Source: Mucidula mucida (Eukaryota; Basidiomycota; Agaricomycetes; Agaricales; Physalacriaceae). Taken from it: a stretch of DNA of 64,000 nt. The first letter of the stretch is position 1. Each line of letters opens with the position of its first letter. Location of the stretch: NCBI GenBank assembly GCA_015501055.1, contig JADNYV010000039.1:124001-188000 (forward strand), written 5' to 3'. The translations under genes were made by a program, and so were the position numbers. The notes below the pieces were generated by a model. That model saw nothing but the letters and a program-made list of their open reading frames with translations, was not told the origin of the DNA and searched no databases. Shown here piece by piece: positions 47,123 to 58,880 of the stretch.

Positions 47123-47868
47123 ATGTCTCAGGCTAGCGTGAGTTCAAGTCCAGCCCACAACTCCACATACTCATAATATCTCAGACCATCCCCTCATCCA
47201 TTGCGCCTTACGCCAATCTCCCGTCGGCGAACTCCAAACTGTTCGAAGCAAAGGCCAAGAAAGGTCTGGTCGCTCTCCTCCATCGATGCTGTGTCTTCGC
47301 TTACACCTTTAAAGGCATTACTTTCGACGCAATCGCCAAAGCCATTGGTAAAGACGAAGTTTGGGTAGCAGCAGCCTTCTACGGGCAGGCCAAATTTACA
47401 GAAGAGGAACTCAAGAAAGTGTCGGAGGTGCTCGACATTCAACACAATGAGCTTGTTGGCGAATTGGGAGACCATTGGTGGCCCAATCGTGGACTAGGAC
47501 CCATGCCTCCCACCGATCCGGTCATCTATCGCCTCTACGAGGTGTGTTTACTTGGTCTCACACATGACAGATCCTGAGTACTTGCATTCAGTCGGTTCTG
47601 GTTTATGGAACCGCTATCAAGGCTATTATACACGAGAAGGTGTGTTACGGGTCTTGGCGTGCTCATCTGCAATGTTAATATTGTATGATACAGTTCGGCG
47701 ACGGGATCATGTCGATGATTGACTGCAAAGTCACTGTTGAGAGGAAGCCAGACCCAAAGGGTGATCGGGCGGTCTTGACATTCGAGTAAGCCCAGGTATC
47801 GCTTGTCTGGTTAACGATTGATTGATGATCATTGCAGTGGAAAGTTCTTGCCATATGCAAAGTGGTAG
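47123..47868 (+). CDS. cynS: Cyanate hydratase (cyanase)
   Basis: Decomposes cyanate with bicarbonate to ammonia and carbon dioxide in the cytosol. Six exons fit in phase: 47123-47137, 47185-47263, 47315-47541, 47592-47639, 47694-47785 and 47838-47868, giving 163 residues. The catalytic triad of the family is complete: Arg104 and Glu107 in DPVIYRLYE, and Ser130 in GDGIMSMIDC, with the same 3- and 23-residue spacing as Arg96, Glu99 and Ser122 of the E. coli enzyme. The N-terminal helical domain (TFDAIAKAIGKDEVWVAAAF) and the C-terminal dimer strand ending FDGKFLPYAKW are standard. Intact. Confidence 0.96.
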
Positions 47869-48195
47869 AGGGTGACGCCCAATGAATGAAGAATTGTACA
47901 TGGTCTTATGCAAGCAAGTGAAGCAACTTTTCAATCGCATAGTCATTCAGCATGCTAGAAAACGATCGCAGCCAAAGTCATGAACCTGGACCGATGAGAC
48001 AAACGTCACATGAAGTCTGCTGAGGTACGAGCTCACATGTTGCATTGAAGTCACTACGTGGATCGGGAATCGGGCCAACTGTGTATTCAGATCGGGACAA
48101 GAACGGTATCCTAAGGTCGTAAAAAACAGAAGCGTCTGGACAACGTACAAGGGTTGTAAAGCGCCGATATCCGTACAGTATCGGTAAAATATATC

Positions 48196-49162
48196 CTACG
48201 CCAGTCCAACCCCGTTCAGGAAGCGCGAAAGGCCATCCAAGGTGGATCTCTCGGGCTCATAGCTAGCTACTCTCAAACGAGGAAACCCTGGCGACGTGTC
48301 GACACTATCTCTCTCGTCGTCCCTTCCGCCTGACATTCCTACGATAGACGGGCGCCAATTATAATTCAAATCGTGTATAAACGGACGCGCTGAAGCTGGC
48401 GGAAAAGCTAGGGGCGATAATGGAATCTCAACGAAGGAGGATGATGGACTTTGGAATTGACAGGACGTATACACCAAGCCGAGGCCTGGAGCATGCTCCA
48501 CTTTGGATACGAGAATTGCGGAGCACGGAGAAGACATGGGTGACATGAAAGGAGAGGCGCTATCAAAGCACTGGGAGGCGATAAAATGCCGTGCAACGGG
48601 AATGGAGCAAGAGGGCTGAACATGCGGCTGGGAAGTGCTACAGGCGAAGGTGATCCAGGTAACATAGTTGCCATGAGACGTGGTTTCTGCGGCATCGAAA
48701 GAACAGAGGACGGTTGCTCAGGCGCGCCAGCGAGAACGACACCCAGACCGGGTAAAACAGTCTGCAAATACAAGTTTAGGCGTATTCTACTCTCAAGGAT
48801 AAGAAGGGAAACTGCACCTTTTCTTGAGCTACGCGAATAGAGGAACGCCGTTTCTGTCCGCTCGCTACGCGTTTCTTCGTAAACAGTCTATTGCCTCGGA
48901 AAGGCGATTCCTTGATTCCCTCCGGCTCAGCATCGTAGTCCAACTCCTCTTCAGCTAAGAGTACAGGCGCCTCCTTGGGTCTACTTCTGGAGATTCTGTG
49001 CGGAATATACCAAACTCGCTCAGCGAGAAAAGGCTGTTTTTCGTCTGAGATAGGCGGGGAACTGTCCGTATGACAATCGGAGGAATTCGAGGCCTGATGC
49101 TCGAACAGCGAGGAGGAAGAGGTAGAGCAGCAGCTAGAGGCGAGTTCCAGACTCTGTGGCAT
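48196..49162 (-). CDS. Gene Y, right copy: Ser/Pro-rich protein of unknown function
   Basis: Starts at 49162 with MPQSLELASSCCSTSSSS and runs left. The first exon extends to about 48818. An intron at 48762-48817 joins Glu-Lys to TVLPGLGVVLAGAPEQPSS, and at least one more intron is needed before MSPMSSPCSAILVSKVEHAP to reach the stop at 48196. The product is rich in Ser and Pro, probably disordered, with a basic segment (LFTKKRVASGQKRRSS) that could be a nuclear signal. No family recognised. It is divergently arranged with gene Z across a 144-bp promoter; the left-arm copy is truncated. Confidence 0.5.
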
Positions 49163-49306
49163 AGTGAATCAAATAGCAATTGAAGATAGATGGATGTAGT
49201 AGGAAGGAAAGAAGGAAAAGTAAAGCGTCTCGCTGTTTCTGGCGATGATCGAGTGACGATCACATGACGCCATCCAACTCAGCCCATAACCACCATCATC
49301 GCGTCC
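49163..49306. promoter_or_regulatory. Divergent promoter between Y and Z, right copy
   Basis: 144 bases between the Y start (minus) and the Z start (plus), nearly identical to the left-arm counterpart, with the palindromic element at 49246-49262. Confidence 0.6.
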
Positions 49307-52300
49307 ATGTCTGACCATATCACTATATCAGACTCCTCTCAATGGCCGCCACAAGTATCTACAATTTCCCATTATCTCACCAACGACCTACCCCCCAGCC
49401 TCTTGTCTGCTCAACCTACTCTGTCGCCCAGAGCATCCCATCTTTGGACAGAAGTAACAAAACGATATCCTTCTTCGACATCTCATGAAGACTTGCCTCA
49501 CGAGCTTGTGGATATTATGGATACCCTTCTATCTACTGTGTCGATTATACGAACGCTGCGCCATTCAAACGCTACCAGCCGCGAAACGCGCCCTTTTGTT
49601 TCCCTCCTGCTGTATGCTTTGTTACGTTTTTGCTACCCTGATGCACATGTCAGGTATGGTGCATCGTCATTTTAGAGGTCAGAGTTCTAATCATGATCCC
49701 TAGTGAGAACGTCCGTTTCGCTCGGTCGTACCTCGATAAGGTGGGTAATATGACAGTCGGCGACGCTACGATGCTGGCCTCTGTAATCTCACCATTGTCT
49801 AATCACCTTTCAAACGATGTGATGTTAACTGATCCCGTATCCACTGAGACTGCAGTTGACGACACCGACGATACCCGTTCAGAAGGTTCTCGTTCTGCCG
49901 ATACTTCTGTGTCCTCTCATTCGTCTATAAAGAGTGTACCGCCGAATGCACACGTGTATGACTACTGGCATGACCGTCGTTCTGTGGCGTTTCCTTTTGT
50001 TTGTGTAGCCGACGAGCACTCCATTTTCCAGGTTCTGAAGAGCACTACTTACCAGCGAATTACATGGGATGTTCAAGATCCTGTGATCGGTATTGCTCTA
50101 TCGGAAAATGGAGTTTCTGCTCGATTTTACTTTGCCTGGACAGACCAGCATCCTCATGGAAGCGCCATGGCAGGTGTCACTGTTTGATATATCGGGTCTA
50201 TTATCCTGATCGCAATCTTCAGCCTCCGGTACACTGTGTTTCTTCCTTCAATTCTACACCTCTTGATGGCGCCTTCGATTTTAGCGCTCCTGATTCTACG
50301 TTATTATTTGCGTCTTTTCTTCTCTCTCTTCGCCCTCTGTATCACGCCCTTGTCCAACAGTGCCGCATTGCGCACTGCAGTGATTTTACGTGGCGAGCGG
50401 ACTCCAAATCTGACGATCAGAAGGGCCCACCAGAGTCATGGGAAGGCAAAATCTCGATGTGGGTTCATCATGTTCAATCAGACTTCTCAACCTCGTGTGT
50501 GATTATCAGAGCTCTTCTTTTCTCCCGTTGCTGATGTGGGAGGCCACCTCATCCCAAAGTTCGTCGAAATCGGCTTCCAGATGTCTTTCGGACGTGTCTA
50601 AGTCCTCTGCTGGCTCAACCCCATCAAACGAACCCCAACGTAGCAACAGTAGCCGTCCGTCCTCCCGACTCGCTCAAAACCAGGTCACACCAGACAATCA
50701 TATAACTCGTCCACCTCCCGGTGACAACGTGATCCGGGGTCGGCAAAAGTATGTGTCTCGTCCAGAGAGGCATACAGCAAGCTCTGACATGTGTTTCCTA
50801 GAGAACGTGCTCAGTAAGTTGTCAATGCATTGGGTGCTCTCACCATTAATCACTGATCCGCAAGGGAAAAGGGCTCCAACGCATCTACAAAGGCCAGAAG
50901 CTCGTCCGAACGCTCAACCAGCCGTTTGGCGGCATCCAAGTTCGTTTGATGCTATATGCGACCCTCCTTACTTTTGTTGACTGGCTTCCAGGTTATGCGC
51001 CAGGAGCGAGAAAGGTATATCAGGGGACGATCTCACTATTGGAAGTATCCTCTATGACCGGAACGTCATAGAGGTGAGTCGTATACGGCTTGCCACTGAC
51101 GACACTTCACTGAGCAACGCGGCTCTTCCCGACAAACCCAGCACCGAAACTCGCGCTCTTATCGAGGAGATCAATGAAGTCATTGAGGGATATGACGCTC
51201 TCACAGGTTATAGACCTCTCCCAGCAGTGAGCAGTTGAGTTTCGGAAGAATAGTGCTAATATCGTGGCAGAAGTTCTCTGTTCTGGCAGAGTCCATTTTG
51301 ACTCCTATTTGCGAAGTCTTCACGGCTCAGATCAAAGCGTTTGAAGATGCCCGACAAAACCTTGATAACGAGGACTTCTTGATCCCAAACGAGATTGCGA
51401 GTGCTACGTTCGAACCTCTCGACGAAGCCGATTCGAGTCAGATTAGCGAATCATTGTCACTCTTGCTATGGACTGTCGAGAGCGCTAGACGCGTAAACGC
51501 TTCCGTTGGTACTGGAAATGAAGCTGAGGCGCGGCTATGTTGGGACGTCATCATCTATCTCTCCTTTACCGGTCCTTCAGAGAATGTCTCTACTCGAGTA
51601 CTGTGAGTAAATTCTCGCCTTTTACGCATTGATTAACATGAGTCCGGTCCGTAGGCTTGAGCGCATGTTACCGCTCCCCCTTAATTCCGCGGCTGATTGT
51701 GTAGCCTCGGGAAAGGCCGACGTTCTCAAAGCTTTTGCTCATGCTAGCCTGAAGCGCACCAAAATCAATCGGGACCTCTGTTCTGCTGCATATGTGCTCG
51801 GACCGCGGCTAACAGCTGATGTGCGATTACAGTTCGAAGCCGCCTTCGCTGCCTCTTATGCTCGTCAAGCCGAAGTCAAACAATTTCTGCGAGGAGATTA
51901 CGCCAAGCTGATACTAGAACGCGCAGAACATGAAACGGACAAGGCGAAATGTGATTGTATCATTGCATTTCCGGCTCCAAGACTGGAAAAATCGCTTCAA
52001 CATCCCTTCCTTCAACTTCGCCAGGGAGTATCTGCCCCTTCTGTTCCTCCATGCCTTACCGAAAGGCTTCCTGTCATCGACGAGGATAAAAAGCTCACTT
52101 CCAAGCCCTCGCACCATCCGTCGGCAGCCGCGACCTCCTCACCCTCTCAGGGTGAAACCGACAAGACTCGGGTCAACGAAGTCAGTCCGTACACAGCGAA
52201 TCCTGCATCGTTCCAGATGACGAAGCTTTCGGGTGAGTTGGGAGAACGACTCAAACGCGGGACCTCGGAGTTGTCTGGGAAGCCGCTCCTGCCTGTCTTT

Positions 52301-52807
52301 CTGGGCGAGTACAAAAAACTCAATGAGAGCCCTATGAAAGCAGTGCGCCAGCTCAAGCTTTACCTCGTTAGTGCAGTCGTTTTCTTGGCAAGTATGGGCT
52401 TCAAGAAACAGCCGGTCTACGGGCTTGCGACCAATGGGACTGTCGGCGTATTCTATGTTGTTGGTACTCAGAGGTGGATGAGTGCGTTCCTTCCCCACTC
52501 ACATTCAAATATAATTTCGCCAAACTGAATGTTGCAGATCGTGTTTATGATGGATCGCAATGTGCGCTCTTTCGATATATCCTCGCCCATAGAGATGTAT
52601 CAATTCGCGACGTTCATGCTGCGACTGCGAAAATGGAGCGATAACGCTTTAGCGCAATTGGTGGAAGAACATCTCGGCACTCTCAATCAATCAGAGCAGA
52701 AGAATGGACGAAGATGGAGCAGGATGAAGCACTATTTCCAGACAGGAAGCAATCGCAAACAACGACGACGACGCGGGGCCGCGCCTCACAATGATGTCGC
52801 AGAATAA
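49307..52807 (+). CDS. Gene Z right copy: large protein with PD-(D/E)XK-like C-terminal domain
   Basis: Multi-exon gene reading right. The first exon 49307-49653 is followed by an intron to about 49705 and SENVRFARSYLDKVGN; later blocks are DPVIGIALSENGVSARFYFA, LYDRNVIE, then a long exon from about 51655 to 52482 and a last exon to the stop at 52807. The C-terminal region reads like a nuclease core: DKAKCDCIIAFPA strand, PVFLGEYKK strand with Glu-x-Lys (Glu codon 52307-52309), helix AVRQLKLYLVSAVVFLASMG, and strand PVYGLATNGTVG. It ends with MDRNVRSFDISSPIEMYQFA. No disruption seen in the main exons. The nuclease reading is inference from the order of elements; the family is otherwise unknown to me. 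Confidence 0.6.
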
Positions 52808-53685
52808 AGACAGATCGCCGACTGCTGTATCTCGAAAAGGGGGAAGGGGCCGACTGCCGTCGGGGTTCCCTTGCTAGATGGCAATTTGAATCTTTTGTAA
52901 AAATCTACATGTAGATGTAGTCAATTTATCTGTTTCGCCCTTTTTTGACGACGATGCTTCTGGATGAATATCAGCCATTTATTGTATGTAGCGTTGTCAC
53001 GGAGGTCGGGAAGCCATGGAAGAAGAGGACAGACTGAAGACGTCGTTGAATGAGAGGCAAAGAAGAGATGGAACATTCATTAGCTCAAGTAAGGGATCGC
53101 TCTTGACGACACGAACGTACAGCACTATCGGGACCGCCTTCGATCTCGGCTGGCTGTAGTACCTATGAGTCTCTCTTCTGAGATCATACAAGCTACAACT
53201 ATGCTTGATGAGTGATGATACTATTTGTGCTGGAAGCGCTGAAGGCCGAATTCTCGCCATAATTGTGACACTTCCTTATTTCAGGTCCTATTGGGCTTCA
53301 ACTACTAACTTCTCACGAAACTCAATGTTGAGAAGTTTAACTCTGCTGTCGACCTGAGCAGAGAGTCAGGATTTGTCCTACCAAAAAAGAGTTGAGTTTA
53401 CAGCATCATCATCCATTTTTGTGTAAGCACAAGTCGAGGCGCTCATATCCCAGGCCTTTGCCATCATGATCGCCGGACCAAGGCGAGTCGACAGTGCGTT
53501 GAATATTCGAGGTGGACCATCTAGTCTGCGTTGACGATATTGAACACAAATGAGTAGTGAGATGGTGTGCTAGTGGCAGTGCTAAATGTTTGAATGTTGA
53601 ACTTGCTGTGAGTGTCAATCTTTCTCAAATTTATGTATTTGTTTTGAGCTTCTAAGCCTTAAATTACATCCAGATCCCAAAGCTA
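52808..53685. other. Intergenic, right arm
   Basis: 3' regions of Z and of the Zn2Cys6 gene, which converge here. Nothing else can be supported. Confidence 0.45.
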
Positions 53686-55538
53686 TCACCCCTGCTGCGT
53701 CAACTCGTGCAAAAATCGCTCCCAAGCCTCCTCATCAAACAACGGACTGTCCTCCTCAAACGGCGTGTCCAACCCCTTCTTCATCCACGACCCCCTTATC
53801 GCCCTAATAACCCTCGCCACCCTCACCGCCGCATGCTCCCTCCCGCCATCCCCCTGCATCTGCGTCTGCTCCAACACCTCCGCCGTCTTCCTCAACAGCT
53901 CCTGCCACGCCCCGCTCATCTCCACATCCCTCCGCTCCCTCACCAGCAGCCGCATCCCCACAATCATGCTCGCCGCGAACCCCAGATGCATGTACACATT
54001 GTCCGGACACGTCTCGCCCACGTTCTTCTTGCAGTGCAAAAACGCAGTCAGCAGCGCCTCGGCGGTGCGCATCGCGTCTTTCGCCCACTCCACCATGACG
54101 CGGACTTCGACGTCGGTGAACCACTGGGGATGTTCCTGTGAGATGCGCTGCATGGCGAAGAACGCGTGATGTAGGAGGAGCTGACGGTAGGTGAGGACTT
54201 GGCATTGGAGTAGGTAATAATGGGCCGTATCATGGTCGGCGATGACCGACATGGGAAGCACCATCTGTAGGACAGAGTCCATTTTGGAGAGGCAGGATGT
54301 GATGTCGGTTTTGAATTGGTTTAATTGGTCGTAGCGGGCACAGATGGTGGAGAGCCCGGCTTCGACGACGAGGAATGTTTCGGACGTTAAGCGGAGGCGG
54401 AGGTCCCGCCCTTCTGCGGGGTTCGAAGGAATGGTAAGAGGGATCAGGTCGATGTCCTGAGATGAACGATGGCAGAGGGGTCTGCGGCGACTTCCATAAC
54501 AGAGACTGGAGATATCGTGAGCTAGTTGAAAGCGAGTGGAAGTAATATCTCTCACAAAGATTCAAAATTTGTTAGAGCAAGCCACTATGACATGATTTAG
54601 TGATTATAGGCCAAGAAATGATAACAGTGACACTGACTAATTTCGCTCTTTCCATGAGCTCATCCGAAATGACAACGGAATCAATCTTGCGCATCTCCGC
54701 CACGCGCGCAGCTGCCTTATTCAACTGCATATTTGTCGCGATATTCACCGCCATGCTCATCAGCATTCTACCATCGCCCTGTGATGACGGCCATATGGCC
54801 AGCATAACGAGACCGTGTATCGTCTCGATAGATTCGAACATTTCGGGGTTGAACACCATTCGCGCGACGGTATCTTCAGCGAGTTTTGCTAGACGCGCAC
54901 CAGAAGTACGGAAGGCAGGAAGGTGACGGATGGCAATGCTGCAACTGATGACGTCCGTTAATGCTCCTCGAACCGGTATGAAGTTGAGCCAAGGAACATA
55001 GCTGGAGTAGAACCTGAAGCATCACGTCAGTCTTGGCTTGAGGTCACAGATTTGAACCTGACATGCCGAGTAAATGTTCTGCTTGCATGGATGATAATAT
55101 GTCGTGTATAGAGAAGTCGTTGGCCAGGAGGATTGGCGAGGCGATGATGGGAGGACTGATTCTTTCGGAGAGCATCTGAATAGCCGCCATGGGTGCGGAC
55201 CATTCGAGGAGCTGAGGGATGAATGACCAAGCATGTCCAGGACTCGATGGTGACGATGCGTTGTAAGGTGGTCCCGGTAGTGGAGGGGTAACGCTAATGG
55301 ATCTGCACGAAGGCGTGGGAGGTGGAGGCTGCCCGAATTCCGGGACCAGAGCTGATATTGGGTTGACCCAAGATAGCACGACAGACTCGTCTTGATGAGA
55401 ACACGCGAGGGATGCGGCTTCGCAGCGATGGCATTGTCGCGAGTAAGGATCGAGTATCTCACACCGCGTCTGGTGCTTTCTGCAATTGGAGCAAGCGCCG
55501 ACTGCTTTGGAGCTCCTGGATTGTGGGGAAGTACTCAT
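53686..55538 (-). CDS. Zn2Cys6 transcription factor, right copy
   Basis: Paralog of the left-arm regulator. Four exons fit in phase: 55063-55538, 54638-55013, 54556-54584 (29 nt) and 53686-54505, giving 566 residues. Exons 2 and 3 have exactly the same lengths as in the left copy. The zinc cluster reads ACSNCRKHQTRC with CHRCEAASLAC after it, all six Cys kept. The middle domain retains RFYSSYVPWLNF-like and WLALTNFESF segments. Compared with the left copy, the N-terminal 155 residues have many substitutions and a short insertion (NPISALVPEFGQ), whereas the last exon is almost the same. Both copies are open from end to end, so both may be active with different DNA-binding or linker properties. 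Confidence 0.85.
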
Positions 55539-56230
55539 AGTAAGAAGTCTAGATTTCCTGTTTGATTGACGCATTCGTTAAAACAGGAACTGGGCGGAAG
55601 CAATACGTACGTACTGCTGAGGGGCATTCAAAACATGTAACGGTGCTGACTGTAATGCGGGCTGCCGCTTTGCGATTGTCGCTGCGTATCACGCTGTAGA
55701 TTTTCAGGGACATCGGGGAGGCTCCATGGCGACTCGTGGAAAGGTTCCTACTCCAGTGAATATATATTCTGAAATGCGTAAACCTCAGAGCTATGTATAC
55801 CTTGCGCCTCCTTTATTCACCTGTACTTGAGAGAGCCACCGCGTGAAACCAGAGCGGAACTGGACAAAATGGGAAGGACGGGCCTGGGCTTCAGCAAAGT
55901 TGTCATTACTCTCATAATCTTTCTGAATGGGAGGCTGGGAGCCTATCTATCTATCTATTGGCTGCGTACTCCACGGAGCCACGGAGTTGGAAAAACTTTT
56001 ACTTGCACGAGCTGTGCACGAGTAAACGTGCGAACCCATGCGCCATACTGAATTCAAGTAAGATATACGCGTTAAAGAAGAGAAGATTACTTACAAACAG
56101 TTCAGGAAGCGCAGCATGCGTTTCAGGCATTCGTAAAGGATATTGTTGAAACAGTACATATTCAAGGTTTTTGCAACAGTAGGGCAAAGCTTTGTTGCGC
56201 ACGAGCCACGAGGTGATGGGCCGCGCCGAT
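55539..56230. other. Intergenic, right arm
   Basis: Upstream region of the Zn2Cys6 gene and of the hydrolase copy. No other gene seen. Confidence 0.4.
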
Positions 56231-56320
56231 CACCTTGCTCACCGACGACCACAACGATGAACGCACTTCCGCTCACCCGCCGTATCTGCGGGCCTGGCCT
56301 CCGACGCTGTATGCTTCATC

Positions 56321-57370
56321 TTGTGCCAACTGCAAACGGATGACATTGCAATCCCAGTTCCGCGTTCCCGACATGTCGCGACTGTCGCCGGACCCGTCGA
56401 GCTCGAGTCTATCGCTGCCATTCCGGACGACGGCAACGCGACGGATAAACCACTCGTTATGCTCCATGGTCTTCTGTACGTCGTTCGTCCCAATTTCGTG
56501 GAATTTCATTGACGGTGACAGTGGATCCAAGCGCAACTGGTCGTCACTTACCAAGTCCTTTTCTCGCGACCTAAAACGACCCGTGTATGCGTTGGTAAGT
56601 CCTCGTTGTTTTGCTTGATGACGGCGGGATTAACGGTCTGTAGGACCTGCGCAATCATGGCGAGTCGCCACACGCGCTACCGATGACCTATTCAGCAATG
56701 GCATCCGATGTGCTCCATTTTCTTGACAAAAAGGGTCTTACAAACGTCTCCCTGCTCGGCCATTCCATGGGCGGCAAAGTCGCCATGACCGTCGCCCTCT
56801 CCGATCCATCCAAGCTCTCCAATCTTATTGTCGTGGATATCGCGCCCTCTAAAGGCAAAATGTCATCCGAGTTCCATCAATACGTTCAGGCCATGCGTCG
56901 GATTGAAGAGCTACAGCTCAAGTCGCGTAAAGAAGCTTCGTACGTTTTGCATGAGATCGAGAAAGACCCAAACATTGTCCTGTTTTTGCTCACAAACCTC
57001 GTTGTACCATCACCGGGTTCGGATCCTGCCCCAGTTCACTTCCGCGTACCCGTACCGGTTCTCGAGGAGGCCATTCCGGAGATAGGAAATTTCCCGTACG
57101 AAGCAGGGGAGAAACAATGGGATGGGAGGACCTTGTTCATCAAAGGCATGCAGAGCAATTTTATCAATAGGCATAACCTTCCTCTCGCGGAAAAGTTCTT
57201 TCCGAACATGCTTCTTGAAAGACTGGAACAAACCATTGGGGTAAGACTTCCTTACTCCCTGTAATATCTACTAACAACCCGCGTAGTGCACTCTGAAAAA
57301 CCAATCCAATTCAAGCATCTCGTCGAGAAGTTCATACAAGGCCCCAAACATGATGTTCGTGCCATTTAAT
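56321..57370 (+). pseudogene. ABHD11-like alpha/beta hydrolase, right copy, frameshifted
   Basis: Almost the same coding sequence as the left copy: LVMLHGLLGSKRNW across an intron, DLRNHGESPHALPMTYSAMA (intact here), GHSMGG, VDIAPSKG, FIKGMQSNFIN. Just before the catalytic histidine, one base is missing relative to the left copy in the stretch near 57222-57233, so the frame reads LEQTIG instead of LDTNHW, and the following exon with HSEKPIQFKHLVEKF is out of frame. The catalytic His motif is therefore lost. This copy carries a different lesion from the left one. The N-terminal start is unclear. Confidence 0.75.
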
Positions 57371-57599
57371 TCACCTTTTAGGCGCTCTCATTAACAATCT
57401 CTTAACAGAAACCACGGCCTTGATAGTTACACGTCGTGCCAACCAAGAACCTGTTTTGGATACAAATATCTATTTCTCGTATACCTCTGTTCGATTCTTT
57501 AAAGCGCCTTGCGTCGGATCAGCAAAGCCCACAATCACTGATCTGTCGTGACTTTCAATACCGCCTCTTGGATTCTACGCCACCCCAACTCTAGACTTG

Positions 57600-57960
57600 G
57601 ATGCCCCAATCCTACAAATACCTGGTTCAGAGATGAAGCGATATGCCCAGTCGTCGATATGTCTTCTCTGTCCCAGCAATTTTCGCCTTACAGGCTCGGA
57701 CTTGCGCCGGGGCTACTCTCAACACTAACATTATCGAATTCTTCGTCTATGGGATATACACAACGGTGTGTCAAATTGGTTTGTGATTCTGCCTCAGCCA
57801 TTCTCATGTTTCATGAAGGCTCCAAGAAGCGGAGGCTCATGCACATGGCCATCTTGTTTATCCTCATTTTCGATCCACGCCGTGGAACGAGCTGGGATTT
57901 ACGTTCGTCGAGCATGGAGCGACCAGGGAGGACCAATTCAACGCTCCGAGTTCGACCGTT
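57600..57960 (+). pseudogene. 7TM-like remnant, right arm
   Basis: Degenerate counterpart of the left-arm remnant at 29720-30775. Recognisable by the shared start MSSLSQ-F and the block following GGGATATACACAACGG; the rest is interrupted and runs directly into a family X copy. Confidence 0.35.
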
Positions 57961-58770
57961 AGACACTGGCCAAGGTGGTCGAGCCGGGATTGAGTGGGGA
58001 GATGCATTCAGAGGCACTCTGACATGCATTCGACATCATGTCTTATCGTTCTAGATCTTCCGAATTCAGTGGACGCCCTTGCGCGGGCCTCGCACCCGGG
58101 AGGGTGTTACCGCATCGCCCAAGAAACCATTTGGCGCCTCTCGTCGCTTCAGATGCCAAATAAAGAAGTTGGTAGCAAAGAACCTGAACTCGAGGAGGAC
58201 GGGATGTGTGCGATATGGTCGGACATGCTTGGCTACCCGCGCAGATATGTATTGCGCAAGGTCGTGCAGAGCTGTTTCGGCGCGAAATATATCCTCGAAT
58301 ATGGTGACAAGACTTCGAGTACCGCGTGGTGGAGGATCACTATTGAAGGAGTACTAACAAAACAGCGCATTCATTATGTGACACTGCATACAAGCTACAT
58401 GCGCACACTTACTTGGGTACTTTCTTTTACAGAAAGCATATCGAGCGAAGCTGGAGACTGGATGGAGCTTAGTGCACGATTCTAGGGCCAACGGGTTCAA
58501 GCCTCTGGAGTGTTCATGCTGTCGTCACGGTAACAGTTCAAGTGAATTTTGGTCTCGGTCAAGCAGGAGGGCCAGAATTCAAGTCGGTCACGAAGCACAA
58601 TCATAGAATCAAAGAAGATCGTACGCTGTGTGCTTAGAGAGGACAGTTAGTCGAACTACGTGATATGTACCAGCCGCGAGATATTCGAGGATGGTGGTCA
58701 AGAGGAAGGAACATGTCTTTCCCGGCCCGGGTCCCGAACTTCTCTTTAGCCCGTCACTCACAGCATCTAG
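57950..58770 (-). pseudogene. Family X, copy B (fragment)
   Basis: Reverse-strand sequence matches parts of copies A and C: the segment at 57955-58035 corresponds to the coding part around LDHLGQ, and 58200-58350 to the part around the IFEEIFR helix. The match then continues into the upstream exons near 58500-58760. The C-terminal exon is missing because the sequence joins the 7TM remnant. Fragment, not a working gene. Confidence 0.45.
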
Positions 58771-58775
58771 CTCGT

Positions 58776-58832
58776 CTTATATTGTCGTAAACATCTTATA
58801 TTGTCGTAAACGTCCTATATTGTCGTAAATTA
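58776..58832. repeat. Tandem repeat, 19 bp x 3
   Basis: Three units of CTTATATTGTCGTAAACAT type at 58776, 58795 and 58814, between X copy B and gene T. Confidence 0.85.
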
Positions 58833-58880
58833 CAGAAGTATGGATGAGACAGCAGCAATATCTCATTTCGGAATGAGAAC

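Noticed and set aside
53707..54169. Pro/His/Arg-rich open frames on the plus strand, mirrored at 34382-34895
   Set aside because: Both are shadows of the last exon of the Zn2Cys6 genes in other frames.
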